Shown: positions 34,561-44,444, numbered from the stretch's first letter. The stretch: 56,965 nt of DNA from Bacillota bacterium (GCA_023393095.1 JAEWMT010000124.1:1-56965); one strand, 5' to 3'. The notes: a model not told the origin generated them from the sequence alone. Numbers and translations are program-made.

Positions 34561-37500
34561 GTGAGTTATAAAACTAGTTATGATAAAGAAAAGGATTTTG
34601 AAAATGACCTTATTAAAATGCTTGTGGAAGATAAAGGGTGGAAGGATGGTGTTGTTGACTATCCAACAGAAAAAGACTTGATCAGAAACTGGGCAGATAT
34701 CATTTATAAAAGAAATCGAAGTGCAGTCAGACTAGGCGATTATCCATTAACCGAAGGTGAAATGACCCAGATTATGACCCAAATCGCAATTCGTAAAACC
34801 CCATTGAAGCTAAATGGATTTATTAATGATGGTACGATTCAGATCGTTAGAGATGAAGAACGGGATATTCATAATTTCAAGAAAACAATTTCTTTGGATA
34901 TTTTTAATCGAAAGGAAATAGCGGCAGGAAGAACCTTTTATCAGATTGCAAGACAGCCTAAGTATAAAGCAAAGGATAGTATTTACCCGAATCGCAGAGG
35001 AGATTTTTGCCTGCTGATCAATGGTATGCCACTGATACATGTGGAGTTAAAGAAAAGCTGTATTCCGGTGAGCGAAGCCCAATATCAGATTCAGAAATAC
35101 CTAAGTGAAGGTATTTTTACTGGCATTTTTTCACTGGTACAGATTTTCGTGGCTATGAATCCAGAGGATTGCACATATTTTTCAAATCCGGGAAGCGCAG
35201 ATAAATTCAATCAGAATTTCTGTTTCCACTGGGCGGACAAGAATAACGATCCAGTTAATGCATGGAAGGATATTGCAGGTGCTTTGATTTCTATTCCTAT
35301 GGCACATTATATGATTGGTTTTTATACGGTAGCAGATAATAATGACAATGCACTAAAGGTTATGAGGAGCTACCAGTATAATGCTGCTTATGCGATTGCC
35401 GATCGAGTGACTAAAATGCGTTGGGATGATAAGGTCATTCATGGTGGTTATGTGTGGCAGACTACCGGATCAGGGAAGACTATGACCTCGTTTAAGTCAG
35501 CTCAATTGATTGCAAATTCCAAGGATGCTGATAAGGTTGTGTTTTTAATGGATCGAATTGAACTTGGAACACAGTCTCTGAGAGAGTATCGTGGCTTTGC
35601 AGATGAAACGGAAGAAGTACAAGCAACAGAGAATACAGATATTCTAATATCTAAGCTTACAAGCCCAAATACAAAAGATATTTTGATTGTAACATCGATC
35701 CAGAAGATGAGTCGTATCAAGCAGGAAGATGGGGTAAACAATCATGATATAGAGCTGATCAATAGCAAGCGTATCGTATTTATTGTGGATGAATGTCATA
35801 GAAGTGTATTCGGTGAGATGTTGTCAACCATAAAATTTACTTTCCCTAGAGCAATCTTTTTTGGATTTTCCGGTACTCCGATACTGGATATAAATAAGAA
35901 AAAGGATTCTACTACAGCGGATGTATTCGGCGATGAGCTTGAAGACGCAAGGTACACAGTAGCTGATGGCATGCGAGATAAAAATGTCCTTGGCTTTGAC
36001 AGCATTCCACAACCGACCTACAAAGATAAGGAATTAAAAAGAATAGTGGCGTTGGAAAAGGCAAGAGCAGAAAATGAAGCGGAAGCATTAGCTGACGAAA
36101 AGAAAAAAAGCGTATATCTTCACTGGATGAACGATGTTCCAATGGGAGAAGCATTGGATGATGAAGGAGCTGCTTTGGAAAGTATCGAGGGAGAACTATC
36201 GGAAGGTTTGTATAATTGCGAGAACCACCATAATACTGTTATCGATGATATTCTGGATAATTGGGTATCGCAAAGTCTGGATAGTAAATATCATGCAATT
36301 CTTGCATGTAGCAGTATCCCGGAAGCCATGGAATATTATAAGCTGATAAAGTTAAGAGATTGTGGCCTGAAGGTGACAGCAGTTTTTGATCCAAGCGATG
36401 GAAACAATGAGCACTCTATCGAGAAGATACATGGAATTCATGACATCCTAAGTGACTACAATCAGCGGTATGATAAGACCTTTGGAATTTCTTCATATGA
36501 TTCATTTAAAAAGGATGTATGTGCAAGGCTGGCTCATAAGGAACCTTATCTTGGGGTGGAAAACGATAAGGAAATGTGTTTAGATTTATTAATTGTTGTG
36601 GATCAGATGCTGACAGGATATGATTCAAAGTGGCTTAATACACTATATATGGATAAGTCTTATCGATGGAATAATATAGAAATGATTATACAGGCATTCT
36701 CTCGTACAAATAGGGTATTCCAAAATGATAAAAAACACGGAATTATTCGATATTACCGTCGACCATATACAATGAAAAATATCATTGATTATGCTTTTAA
36801 ATCATATTCTGGAGATAAACCATTTGGAATATTTGTACCAAAGCTTAAGCAGAATCTTGAAAAAATGAATCAAGTATTTTTGGATATAAAGGTCATTTTT
36901 GAGCTTGCCGGTATACCGGATTTCTCGAGTTTGCCAGAGGAAGCAGATGAGAAAAGGAAGTTTGCTAGTTTATTCCGACAGTTGAGCAGTTATCTTGAAT
37001 CTGCGAGAGTACAGGGATTTGTGTGGGAAAAATTAGAATATGGAGAAGGTGATGGAATCGTTTACGGAAATGTCATATTGCTTTTTGATAAGATGACATA
37101 TGAAACCCTATTGGCACGTTATAAAGAGTTAAAAAGAGGCGGCAGTGGAGGCGGTTCTGATGTGGGATATGATATTGACCCCTATCTAATGTCTTTACCT
37201 ACAGATAAAATTGATTCTGACTATATGAATTCTAGATTTCGTAAATATTATAAGCTGGTTCAGGAAGGTGCTGACGAGGTGACGAAGAGTGCAATGCTGA
37301 ACGAACTTCACAAATCCTTTGCAACACTGTCACAAGAAGAACAGAGATATGCACACATTGTTATTAGAGACATTCAGAATGCTTTTTTGGTATATGATGA
37401 GTCAAAATCAATAAAGGATTACATTTCTTCCTATAAGGCAAAGGCAAAGAATGATGAATTACATAATTTTGCTATTAAGCTTGGAATAGATGAAAATGCC

Positions 37501-37764
37501 TTAAAATATTTTATGTCATTAAATGTTAATGAACATAATATTGATGAGTTTGGACGTTTTGAAAAGTTGAAGCAAACCATAGATATGGATATTGCTCAGC
37601 GTTACTTCGAGGAAATAGAAGGTATGGAGATTCCTAGACGTAAGATACACCCTAAAATTGATAAAATTCTTAGGGAATTTATTCTTAACGGAGGAGTTGA
37701 AGAAAATTCGTATTGTTCGGAGCAGGATGAGTTTGATATGGTTGCAGAAAATATTAAATATTGA
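34561..37764 (+). CDS. hsdR: Type I restriction-modification system, endonuclease subunit
   Basis: HsdR translocates and cuts DNA. The 1067-residue protein has an N-terminal PD-(D/E)xK nuclease domain (Asp148 in GDFCLLI, Glu162 and Lys164 in HVELKK), Walker A TTGSGKT at residues 301-307, the DECH box at 410-413, the helicase segment FGFSGTPI and the later DQMLTGYDSKWLNTLY and QAFSRTNR motifs. All catalytic residues are intact, so the system should be active. It starts with GTG at 34561 after a very strong AGGAGGTGATC ribosome binding site, 13 bases beyond hsdS. Confidence 0.96.
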   Translation: MSYKTSYDKEKDFENDLIKMLVEDKGWKDGVVDYPTEKDLIRNWADIIYKRNRSAVRLGDYPLTEGEMTQIMTQIAIRKTPLKLNGFINDGTIQIVRDEERDIHNFKKTISLDIFNRKEIAAGRTFYQIARQPKYKAKDSIYPNRRGDFCLLINGMPLIHVELKKSCIPVSEAQYQIQKYLSEGIFTGIFSLVQIFVAMNPEDCTYFSNPGSADKFNQNFCFHWADKNNDPVNAWKDIAGALISIPMAHYMIGFYTVADNNDNALKVMRSYQYNAAYAIADRVTKMRWDDKVIHGGYVWQTTGSGKTMTSFKSAQLIANSKDADKVVFLMDRIELGTQSLREYRGFADETEEVQATENTDILISKLTSPNTKDILIVTSIQKMSRIKQEDGVNNHDIELINSKRIVFIVDECHRSVFGEMLSTIKFTFPRAIFFGFSGTPILDINKKKDSTTADVFGDELEDARYTVADGMRDKNVLGFDSIPQPTYKDKELKRIVALEKARAENEAEALADEKKKSVYLHWMNDVPMGEALDDEGAALESIEGELSEGLYNCENHHNTVIDDILDNWVSQSLDSKYHAILACSSIPEAMEYYKLIKLRDCGLKVTAVFDPSDGNNEHSIEKIHGIHDILSDYNQRYDKTFGISSYDSFKKDVCARLAHKEPYLGVENDKEMCLDLLIVVDQMLTGYDSKWLNTLYMDKSYRWNNIEMIIQAFSRTNRVFQNDKKHGIIRYYRRPYTMKNIIDYAFKSYSGDKPFGIFVPKLKQNLEKMNQVFLDIKVIFELAGIPDFSSLPEEADEKRKFASLFRQLSSYLESARVQGFVWEKLEYGEGDGIVYGNVILLFDKMTYETLLARYKELKRGGSGGGSDVGYDIDPYLMSLPTDKIDSDYMNSRFRKYYKLVQEGADEVTKSAMLNELHKSFATLSQEEQRYAHIVIRDIQNAFLVYDESKSIKDYISSYKAKAKNDELHNFAIKLGIDENALKYFMSLNVNEHNIDEFGRFEKLKQTIDMDIAQRYFEEIEGMEIPRRKIHPKIDKILREFILNGGVEENSYCSEQDEFDMVAENIKY

Positions 37765-37940
37765 TATAACGCAACGGCTACAGAATATAATGGCAAATCC
37801 AATAGATAAAAGACGGTGATACGACTAGTTCCTATAAATATCTCGAGCAAGAGGAATAGTACGATTACATTGTAGATGTTTATGATACGTTAAGGTACAC
37901 ATTGGCAGGTACCATGAAAATCAAGAGGCGGAGGTAACAG

Positions 37941-38867
37941 ATGAAAATAGGAATGTTAACGGAAGTGGATATACGCGATTTGTGGAAACATGAGCAGTAT
38001 GATTTCTCAAATTGGCTTGTAGAACCAGAAAATATTGCATATTTGAATGATATTCTGGGACTTACTCTGGTTGAAGCTAACAAGGAAGCCTATGTTGGAT
38101 CATATCGTTGTGATATTGTAGCTGTTGATGAGACTGATGGAACAAAAGTGATTATTGAAAATCAGCTTGAATCATCTAATCATGATCATCTTGGTAAGAT
38201 CATTACATATGCCTCAGGTCTTGATGCGAAAGTGATTGTGTGGATCGTTAAGCAGGCGCGTGAGGAACATCGTAGTGCTATTGAGTGGTTGAACAATAAT
38301 ACTCGAAGTGGCATTGATTTATTTCTTATTGAACTTCATGCATATAAGATTGGTGATTCTGATCCGGCTCCCAAGTTTGAAGTCATAGAACAACCAAACG
38401 ATTTTATTAAGTCATCCAAGAATGTAACTTCATACGATTCGCTAAACAAGTCACAGACTGAGAGATTAACCTTTTGGACGCAATTCAATGACGAGATTAT
38501 TGCGCACGGAAAACCTTTTAATGTCCGAAAAGCGTCAACGGATCATTGGTATGATGTAGCTATTGGGAATAGCGCTTGTCATATAGGAATTACTCTTGTA
38601 AATAGTGATTCATTCATAGGTGTAGAACTTAATATTGGTGATGATAAAGCTTTGTTTGATTCACTGTTTTCTGCAAGAGAAGCTATTGAAAACGAGTCGG
38701 GGTTAGACTATGAGTGGCAACGTTTAGATAGTAAAAAGACGAGTCGTATCCTTCACAAAATCCCAGGATTAGATTTTGACAATCACAAAAACTATCCACA
38801 GCTGATGGATGAGGTGATAAAAAAGGTAGTTATTATGAGAGAGGTATTTAAAAAACATATAAAGTAG
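37941..38867 (+). CDS. DUF4268 protein with PD-(D/E)xK nuclease-like N-terminus
   Basis: The 308-residue protein has an N-terminal part resembling restriction-type nucleases: YRCDIVAVDETDG (Asp58), then VIIENQLESSNHDHLGKIITY (Glu73, Gln75) and AKVIVWIV. This is the D...ExQ variant of the PD-(D/E)xK core. The C-terminal 150 residues match DUF4268 (FWTQFNDEI, HWYDVAIG, GVELNIGDDK, IPGLDFDN). Such proteins often sit beside restriction systems. It has a GGAGG site and lies 176 bases after hsdR on the same strand. A role as accessory nuclease is inferred from context. Confidence 0.75.
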   Translation: MKIGMLTEVDIRDLWKHEQYDFSNWLVEPENIAYLNDILGLTLVEANKEAYVGSYRCDIVAVDETDGTKVIIENQLESSNHDHLGKIITYASGLDAKVIVWIVKQAREEHRSAIEWLNNNTRSGIDLFLIELHAYKIGDSDPAPKFEVIEQPNDFIKSSKNVTSYDSLNKSQTERLTFWTQFNDEIIAHGKPFNVRKASTDHWYDVAIGNSACHIGITLVNSDSFIGVELNIGDDKALFDSLFSAREAIENESGLDYEWQRLDSKKTSRILHKIPGLDFDNHKNYPQLMDEVIKKVVIMREVFKKHIK

Positions 38868-38919
38868 CTGATTAAGAGGTATAAAGTGGAGACGAATCGA
38901 TTACAAGGCACATCATGGC

Positions 38920-39183
38920 ATGCAGAGCAATTTCATCAAGCTGAAGATGATGATTGATTATATAAAGGAAGATGTCGTTACTATTAAGGTGATGACGGTC
39001 AGTGCAGCTGTAGGTGTGGCAAATGCATTGAAAGTGCCCATTTCGATCGGAGGATTCCTATATGACTATTTTGATAGTTCTATTGTTGTCTTAATCTTAG
39101 CAATGATTACTATATTATTAACCTGTATTTCATACATAAATTTGAAGAATAAAAAAGATGCAATCGTTAATTGTCATTATTAA
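38920..39183 (+). CDS. Small putative membrane protein
   Basis: The 87-residue product has two hydrophobic stretches (about residues 25-50, weak, and 53-73, strong) and a charged tail. No ribosome binding site precedes the ATG at 38920; internal ATGs at codons 10 and 11 are alternatives. It follows the DUF4268 gene on the same strand. The family is not recognised and expression is uncertain. Confidence 0.4.
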   Translation: MQSNFIKLKMMIDYIKEDVVTIKVMTVSAAVGVANALKVPISIGGFLYDYFDSSIVVLILAMITILLTCISYINLKNKKDAIVNCHY

Positions 39184-39296
39184 TACACAATAAAGTTAAA
39201 AAGCATGGCGCTAGGAAGTGAGGGGAATTACGAATTTACGAATCATTTAAACAATAATTCGCGAATTCTGGAATATCTTATACTACGGAAAAATAC

Positions 39297-39515
39297 ATGA
39301 CTCTGGATGCGGGTAATAAACTTGATGATACCCAATACTATGCAAAAACATTTGCTGGTTCAGATAGGTGGAAAAGTAATGGGAGCGGCAGGTATTCTGC
39401 TTATCATATATTTAGTAATGAATATCTTGTTTTGCCCAGTTATTTATCAGATTTATTAAAAAGGAAAAGTAAAATAAAAGACAAAAAGTCGGAGAAAATA
39501 ATATTGAACACATAA
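39297..39515 (+). CDS. Short hypothetical protein, possibly a remnant
   Basis: The 72-residue frame starts MTLDAGNKLDDTQYYAKTF and contains WKSNGSGRYSAYHIFSNEYLVLPSYL, which looks protein-like. The frame is open 39 bases upstream of the ATG (reading SGISYTTEKY) and there is no ribosome binding site, so it could be the 3' remnant of a longer gene. A terminator follows directly, which supports former expression. I do not recognise the family. Confidence 0.35.
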   Translation: MTLDAGNKLDDTQYYAKTFAGSDRWKSNGSGRYSAYHIFSNEYLVLPSYLSDLLKRKSKIKDKKSEKIILNT

Positions 39516-39516
39516 C

Positions 39517-39550
39517 AAATGAACTGGAGTAAATTAGCCAGTTCATTTTT
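39517..39550 (+). terminator. Terminator closing the restriction island
   Basis: Stem ATGAACTGG / CCAGTTCAT with an 11-base loop, followed by five T. It separates the island from the mannan locus. Confidence 0.85.
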
Positions 39551-39656
39551 AAGTATTATCTTTTTCATCGACTAGTATTACTATTAAGTGCCTACTAAGA
39601 TAACATGGTAATTCTCCAAATAAAACCATAATTCTTCTTTTGTTGTATTATATATA

Positions 39657-39685
39657 TTGACAATAAGACATTTGAAAAATATAGT
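39657..39685 (+). promoter_or_regulatory. Promoter of the alpha-galactosidase gene (module copy 1)
   Basis: TTGACA at 39657-39662, a 17-base spacer and TATAGT at 39680-39685. It lies in a 50-bp module (39656-39705) that recurs with 44 of 50 bases identical at 54971-55020. The leader to the GH36 start is about 155 bases. Confidence 0.75.
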
Positions 39686-39703
39686 AATAATTGAGATAAT
39701 TGT

Positions 39704-39725
39704 AAAATTATTTATCAATAATTTT
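39704..39725. promoter_or_regulatory. Perfect inverted repeat in the GH36 leader, candidate operator
   Basis: AAAATTATT / AATAATTTT is a perfect 9-bp inverted repeat with a TATC centre, starting 19 bases after the -10 box. It is well placed for repression by the LacI-type protein encoded at 42147. Being AT-only, it may also be chance. Confidence 0.45.
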
Positions 39726-39847
39726 CATCAATACAATAATCCTTAATAAGTAATTGAGAATTACATAATCCAATATGTTAATACAAAAACATAAACGATA
39801 TAGCTACGCTACTATCTAACAATACATAAATTACGGGGGAATCTATC

Positions 39848-42034
39848 ATGTCAATTTCATATTTTGAAGATCAAGGAATATTTAAGCTAGATACCAAAAC
39901 AACATCCTACATCATGGCAGTAGTTGATAAGGAAGGATTTTTGGGACATGTATATTATGGGGAGAAAGTGGACGAGCATGATCTGTCCTATCTGATGAGA
40001 ATTGAGGAGCAACCCTATGTGCCGAGCCGTAACAATCGGGATAGGGCTAGCTTTTATGATACATTTCCGACTGAGTATTCCTCCCATGGTGCCGGTGATT
40101 ATAGGGAAAGCTCTATTAGCGTAAGGACGAAGGACGGGTATACCATGGTTCGCCCAGTATTTAAGTGCCACAGAATATATAAGGGGAAAGATGGATTACA
40201 GGGCTTGCCCGCTACCTTCGGTGTGGATAATACGGAGACACTGGAGATCACGTTAACAGATAAGGACCTTAAGCTTGATATGGTACTTTCCTACAGCATA
40301 TTTGAAGAATTGGATGTGGTGACAAGAAGTGTAAAGGTAATAAATCATGGCAGTGAAGAAATATATCTGACAAAAGTGATGAGCATCTGTCTTGATATGG
40401 ATAACAGAGATTTTGATATGATTACGCTTCACGGTTCTTGGGCTAGAGAACGTCATATTCAGAGAAAATCTCTGGGTTATGGAATTCAGGGGCTGGGAAG
40501 CATCCGTGGTGAGAGCTCTCATCAGGATCATCCATTTATGGCATTGGCTTCAAAAAACTGCACACAGGAAGTGGGAGAAGTCTATGGATTTCATTTTATT
40601 TATTCTGGTAATTTTAAGGCACAGGCAGAAGTCAACCAGTTTGACAGCGTACGGTTCGTCATGGGTATCCACCCCCAGGATTTTTGCTGGAAGCTTGAAA
40701 AGGGGGATTCCTTCCAGGCGCCGGAAGTAATTCTATGCTATTCCGGAGAAGGAATCGGTAAAATGACACATCAGTTCCACGACCTGTACCGGAATCATCT
40801 GATTCGCAGTCCATATAAGGATAAGAAAAGACCAATTCTTATCAATAATTGGGAAGCCACCTATTTTGATTTTAATACGGAGAAACTGCTTTCCATAGCG
40901 CAGGAAGCTTCAAAGCTTGGTATTGAAATGCTGGTAATGGATGATGGTTGGTTTGGCCACAGGCAATCGGATAACAGTTCCCTCGGTGATTGGGATGTGA
41001 ATGAAGATAAAATAAAGGGTGGATTAAAGTATCTGGTAGATGAGGTAAATAAACTTGGTATGAAATTCGGTATCTGGTTTGAGCCTGAGATGATTTCTCC
41101 GGATTCAAAGCTTTACAAATTACACCCGGATTGGGCTATCGAAGTATTGGGAAGGGAACTGGTTCAAAGCAGAGAACAATATGTACTTGATCTTTCCAGG
41201 AAAGAAATTATTGATTATATCTATGAGAAGGTGGCAACAGTCCTTCGTAGTGCCAATATAGAATATGTAAAATGGGATATGAACCGTCAGCTTACGGATA
41301 TAGGTTCCGCTGCATTGCCGTCAGATCAGATGGGTGAATTGTATCATCGCTATGTCCTTGGTGTATATGAATTACAGGAGCGACTGATCTCAGAGTTCCC
41401 TGATTTATTATTGGAGAACTGCTCCGGTGGTGGAGCCAGATTCGATCCCGGTATGTTATATTATAGCCCTCAGATCTGGTGCTCGGATGATACGGATGCC
41501 ATCGAGAGATTATCAATTCAGGAAGGAACAGCAATGCTTTACCCATTATCTACAATGGGAGCACATGTTAGTGACTGCCCAAATCATACAGTAGGAAGAA
41601 TTACGCCTTTTGATACAAGGGGGTATGTAGCTCTTGCCGGAACCTTTGGCTATGAACTTGATGTGACGAAGATACCGGAGGAAGACCGTGCACAGATACC
41701 GGCACAGGTTACCATGTATCACAAGTATAACGACTTGATTCGAAATGGAGATTATTATAGAATTGCTTCCTACCATCAGAATCATCTGTATGATTGTTAT
41801 ATGGTGGTTTCCAAGGATAAAAAGGAAGCTCTGGTTACCTTGATACAGGTTATGAACAGGCCAAATCATAAAAGCAGAAATATACGCCTTAAGGGATTGA
41901 ATAAGGACAGCCGGTATATGAATGAGGAAACAGGAAAGACGTGGCTTGGAAGTACATTAATGAATGCCGGATTGATGATAGAAAGCCTTTGGGGAGATTT
42001 CCGGGGAAAAATAATTTATTTACATAAAAAATAG
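39848..42034 (+). CDS. Alpha-galactosidase, glycoside hydrolase family 36
   Basis: GH36 enzymes release alpha-1,6-galactose from raffinose sugars and galactomannan fragments. The 728-residue protein has the N-terminal beta-supersandwich, the TIM barrel with MDDGWFG, FGIWFEPEMISPDS, the nucleophile Asp477 in VKWDMNR and the likely acid/base Asp547 in WCSDDTDA, plus ENCSGGGARFDPGML. These positions match known tetrameric bacterial GH36 enzymes of the same length. There is no signal peptide, so it acts in the cytosol after import. It starts the mannan locus behind the duplicated promoter module. A GGGGGAAT site precedes the ATG. Confidence 0.95.
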   Translation: MSISYFEDQGIFKLDTKTTSYIMAVVDKEGFLGHVYYGEKVDEHDLSYLMRIEEQPYVPSRNNRDRASFYDTFPTEYSSHGAGDYRESSISVRTKDGYTMVRPVFKCHRIYKGKDGLQGLPATFGVDNTETLEITLTDKDLKLDMVLSYSIFEELDVVTRSVKVINHGSEEIYLTKVMSICLDMDNRDFDMITLHGSWARERHIQRKSLGYGIQGLGSIRGESSHQDHPFMALASKNCTQEVGEVYGFHFIYSGNFKAQAEVNQFDSVRFVMGIHPQDFCWKLEKGDSFQAPEVILCYSGEGIGKMTHQFHDLYRNHLIRSPYKDKKRPILINNWEATYFDFNTEKLLSIAQEASKLGIEMLVMDDGWFGHRQSDNSSLGDWDVNEDKIKGGLKYLVDEVNKLGMKFGIWFEPEMISPDSKLYKLHPDWAIEVLGRELVQSREQYVLDLSRKEIIDYIYEKVATVLRSANIEYVKWDMNRQLTDIGSAALPSDQMGELYHRYVLGVYELQERLISEFPDLLLENCSGGGARFDPGMLYYSPQIWCSDDTDAIERLSIQEGTAMLYPLSTMGAHVSDCPNHTVGRITPFDTRGYVALAGTFGYELDVTKIPEEDRAQIPAQVTMYHKYNDLIRNGDYYRIASYHQNHLYDCYMVVSKDKKEALVTLIQVMNRPNHKSRNIRLKGLNKDSRYMNEETGKTWLGSTLMNAGLMIESLWGDFRGKIIYLHKK

Positions 42035-42070
42035 AGATTTGATTTAGATATTAAATTAGGTAAAAAGCGG

Positions 42071-42120
42071 TTGCACGTTTTAAATATATCTGTTAAAGTT
42101 AAATTAAGTTAATGATAAGC
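42071..42120 (+). promoter_or_regulatory. Putative lacI-type gene promoter with repeated TTAA motif
   Basis: TTGCAC at 42071-42076, a 17-base spacer and TAAAGT at 42094-42099 form a possible promoter. The -10 box overlaps TTAAAGTTAAATTA (42093-42106), a 14-mer also found at 55082-55095 before the second AraC gene. Confidence 0.45.
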
Positions 42121-42146
42121 TAAAATTTACTTAACTGGAGGTAAAA

Positions 42147-43175
42147 ATGGCCAAAAACGTAAAAATGGAGGACATAGCAAAAAGAGCTGGGGTAAGTGTT
42201 GTAACAGTCTCCAAGGCACTTTCGGGGAAAAAAGGTGTAAGTGAAGCTATGAGAAATAAAATTAAGCTTCTGGTCGAAGAAATGGGATATGAACAGAAGT
42301 CTGAAAAAGAAATGATACGGAATGAAAAGACCTTTCAAATCGGTATTATTGTTCAGCAAAGATTCCTGGGCAAATATGCTTCTTTTTATTGGATGCTGTA
42401 TCAGCAAATTACAGCACAGGCGGGGCAGTGCAACTGTTTTTCCATGCTAGAGGTTATAACCAAGGAAGATTTGGAGGAATGTAATGTTCCAAAGCTCTTA
42501 AAGGAGAAATTGGTAGAAGGCATCGTTGTCATCGGCCAACCCGGTAGAAATTATCTTGAGATGCTAAGAAATAAATCAACGGTTCCCTTGGTGTTCGTGG
42601 ATTTTTATGACGATTACGGAGATGGAGATTTTGTAATATCGGATAGTTTTTACGGTGCTTATGCAATGACGAATTACCTGATCAGTCTAGGACACAGAAA
42701 TATAGCATATGTAGGTACCCTATTAAGTACGCCGAGTATCACAGATCGTTATCTGGGATTTATGAAGTCGCTTATGGAACATGGATTGACATTAAATCCA
42801 CAGTGGGTTATTGATGATAGATCAATCGATTTCAGTGATGAGGGAATATATGTTTCACTACCGGAGAATTTACCAACGGCTTTTGTATGTAATTCGGATC
42901 GTACTGCAAGTGTTTTAATAAAGAAGCTGAAAGAAATCGGATGTCGTGTTCCAGAAGATGTCTCCGTAACAGGATATGATAATTTCCTTGATCCCGGGCT
43001 ATGTGATATCGGAATTACTACCTATGAGGTGGACACAAGGCAGATGGCTCATGTAGCATTAAAAATGCTAATGAAAAAGATGAGGAAGGAAACTTATAAA
43101 AAAGGTATCCACATTGTAGAAGGTAAAGTTGTGATAAAAGAAAGTACAGCAAATATTACCCTCGGTAATTTGTAG
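42147..43175 (+). CDS. LacI-family transcriptional regulator
   Basis: The 342-residue protein has the LacI DNA-binding head (MEDIAKRAGVSVVTVSKALSG with hinge region) and a periplasmic-binding-like sugar domain (IGIIVQQ; LISLGHRNIAYVGT; DRYLGFMKSL; AFVCNSDRTA; VSVTGYDNF). It probably represses the mannan genes and is released by a manno-oligosaccharide or galactose-type ligand; the ligand is inferred from context. A GGAGGT site precedes the ATG. Its 3' end overlaps the convergent AraC gene by 20 bases. Confidence 0.93.
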   Translation: MAKNVKMEDIAKRAGVSVVTVSKALSGKKGVSEAMRNKIKLLVEEMGYEQKSEKEMIRNEKTFQIGIIVQQRFLGKYASFYWMLYQQITAQAGQCNCFSMLEVITKEDLEECNVPKLLKEKLVEGIVVIGQPGRNYLEMLRNKSTVPLVFVDFYDDYGDGDFVISDSFYGAYAMTNYLISLGHRNIAYVGTLLSTPSITDRYLGFMKSLMEHGLTLNPQWVIDDRSIDFSDEGIYVSLPENLPTAFVCNSDRTASVLIKKLKEIGCRVPEDVSVTGYDNFLDPGLCDIGITTYEVDTRQMAHVALKMLMKKMRKETYKKGIHIVEGKVVIKESTANITLGNL

Positions 43176-44049
43176 GTGTCGTTCCGGTATTGGATTTAAA
43201 CAATCTGATAAAATGATTCATATTTTCAATTCCTACGGCAAGAGCAATTTCATTTATGCGCATTGTGGTACTGCGAAGCAGATGCTTCGCCGTATCCATA
43301 CGGACACGGTTCAAATAAGCAATTAAAGATACGCCCTCTGCCTCTTTAAATTCACGGCAAAGGCGATAACGACTAATGTTAAAATGTTCTTCCAGCCAAC
43401 TAAGCGTATAATGAAATTCACAGTGAGAATCAAACATATTTTTTATTTCAATGACATGACTTTTTGCCTCGGCCTTCGGCAAATAGCCATGTCTTTTTTC
43501 TATAGTTATCTCGGTTAAGAGATCGGTTAATCTTCTGTTCTGATCTAATGTAAGATAATCTTTTGCAGAATCTGCATTAATTATTTTTTCTATTAATCCC
43601 GGCAGATAGCTGCTATTCCCAACCAATAGAATAACATCATTGTTACATGAAAAAATGTCATAAAAATGGGAGATAGGAGCTCCTTTGATAAACAAAAGCT
43701 TATGTTTCCAAGGTGCGTGCTGTATTTCGATATGATGAAGTATTCGACAGTCAAAGAATACAAGGCTGAAGGGATCTAGATAATAGGTACGGTTTTCATA
43801 GCGTAAATAACCAGAGCCTTCTTCAGTATATAAAATACAGTAGGAATTAAAATTATCCATATCATAATAATGGGGATAAGACGCTGTAATACTGATTCCT
43901 GCAAGCAGGGTTATGTAGTTCGGATAGAGCAGGCTCTCCTCAGGATAATCCGGCGGTAAAATAGATATTAGCTTAGATGAACTGGATAATTTCGAAGAAG
44001 ACTTAAGGGCAGACCTGAAATCATGGATTAGGGACGAAGTACTAGGCAT
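43156..44049 (-). CDS. AraC-family regulator with cupin-type N-terminal domain
   Basis: The 297-residue protein has an N-terminal AraC ligand-binding (cupin) part (YCILYTEEGSGYLRYENRTYYLDP) and a C-terminal double helix-turn-helix: LEEHFNISRYRLCREFKEA and INEIALAVGIENMNHFIRLFKSNTGTTP. Such proteins usually activate sugar genes. It is divergent from the transporter operon starting at 44445, so it likely binds in the 395-base intergenic region and activates import. Its ATG follows a TTGGAGG site. The last 20 bases overlap the end of the lacI-type gene in antisense orientation. Confidence 0.92.
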   Translation of the reverse strand: MPSTSSLIHDFRSALKSSSKLSSSSKLISILPPDYPEESLLYPNYITLLAGISITASYPHYYDMDNFNSYCILYTEEGSGYLRYENRTYYLDPFSLVFFDCRILHHIEIQHAPWKHKLLFIKGAPISHFYDIFSCNNDVILLVGNSSYLPGLIEKIINADSAKDYLTLDQNRRLTDLLTEITIEKRHGYLPKAEAKSHVIEIKNMFDSHCEFHYTLSWLEEHFNISRYRLCREFKEAEGVSLIAYLNRVRMDTAKHLLRSTTMRINEIALAVGIENMNHFIRLFKSNTGTTPTNYRG

Positions 44050-44444
44050 AAGACACCTCCAAAAAAATGATAACTTTACTATAATCCTAGCAATGTAAAA
44101 AATATCAACATAAGGATACTATCCGCAAGAAAAGAAACCTTTAAAAACTAAATAATTTATTTAAGCTAGTATGATATAGTATAAACTTAATTATAATAAA
44201 TAATTAGCCATTAATCAAGCTAAATTAATTTAATTAAAAACTATAATTACCTAATATTAATCCAAAAGTTTGTGCAATATGTAGTAAAAGTAATATATAT
44301 TATTGTATGAAAAGACAAAATAAATATGATATCAAAATATGAAGATTAAATGCAATATTAAGTGATGAATTAAATTTAAGTTTATGTAAAATTAAATATG
44401 TCGTGATACAAGAATCACAAAAACTTATAATTAAGGAGGAACTT
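44050..44444. other. Divergent regulatory region of the mannan transporter operon
   Basis: No gene is seen in this AT-rich stretch between the AraC gene and the binding-protein gene. It should hold both promoters and the operator sites. A candidate start for the transporter is TTGTGC (44270-44275) with TATATT 18 bases on. AT-rich near-palindromes occur at 44214-44238, around GCTAAATTAATTTAATTA. Confidence 0.4.

Noticed and set aside
37765..37940. Gene remnant between hsdR and the DUF4268 gene.
   Set aside because: A frame with a central stop (YKYLEQEE, stop, YDYIVDVYD) looks slightly protein-like but is too short to support.
39551..39847. Catabolite-response (cre) sites upstream of the mannan genes.
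   Set aside because: No stretch matches the cre consensus well enough; only AT-rich partial matches were found.
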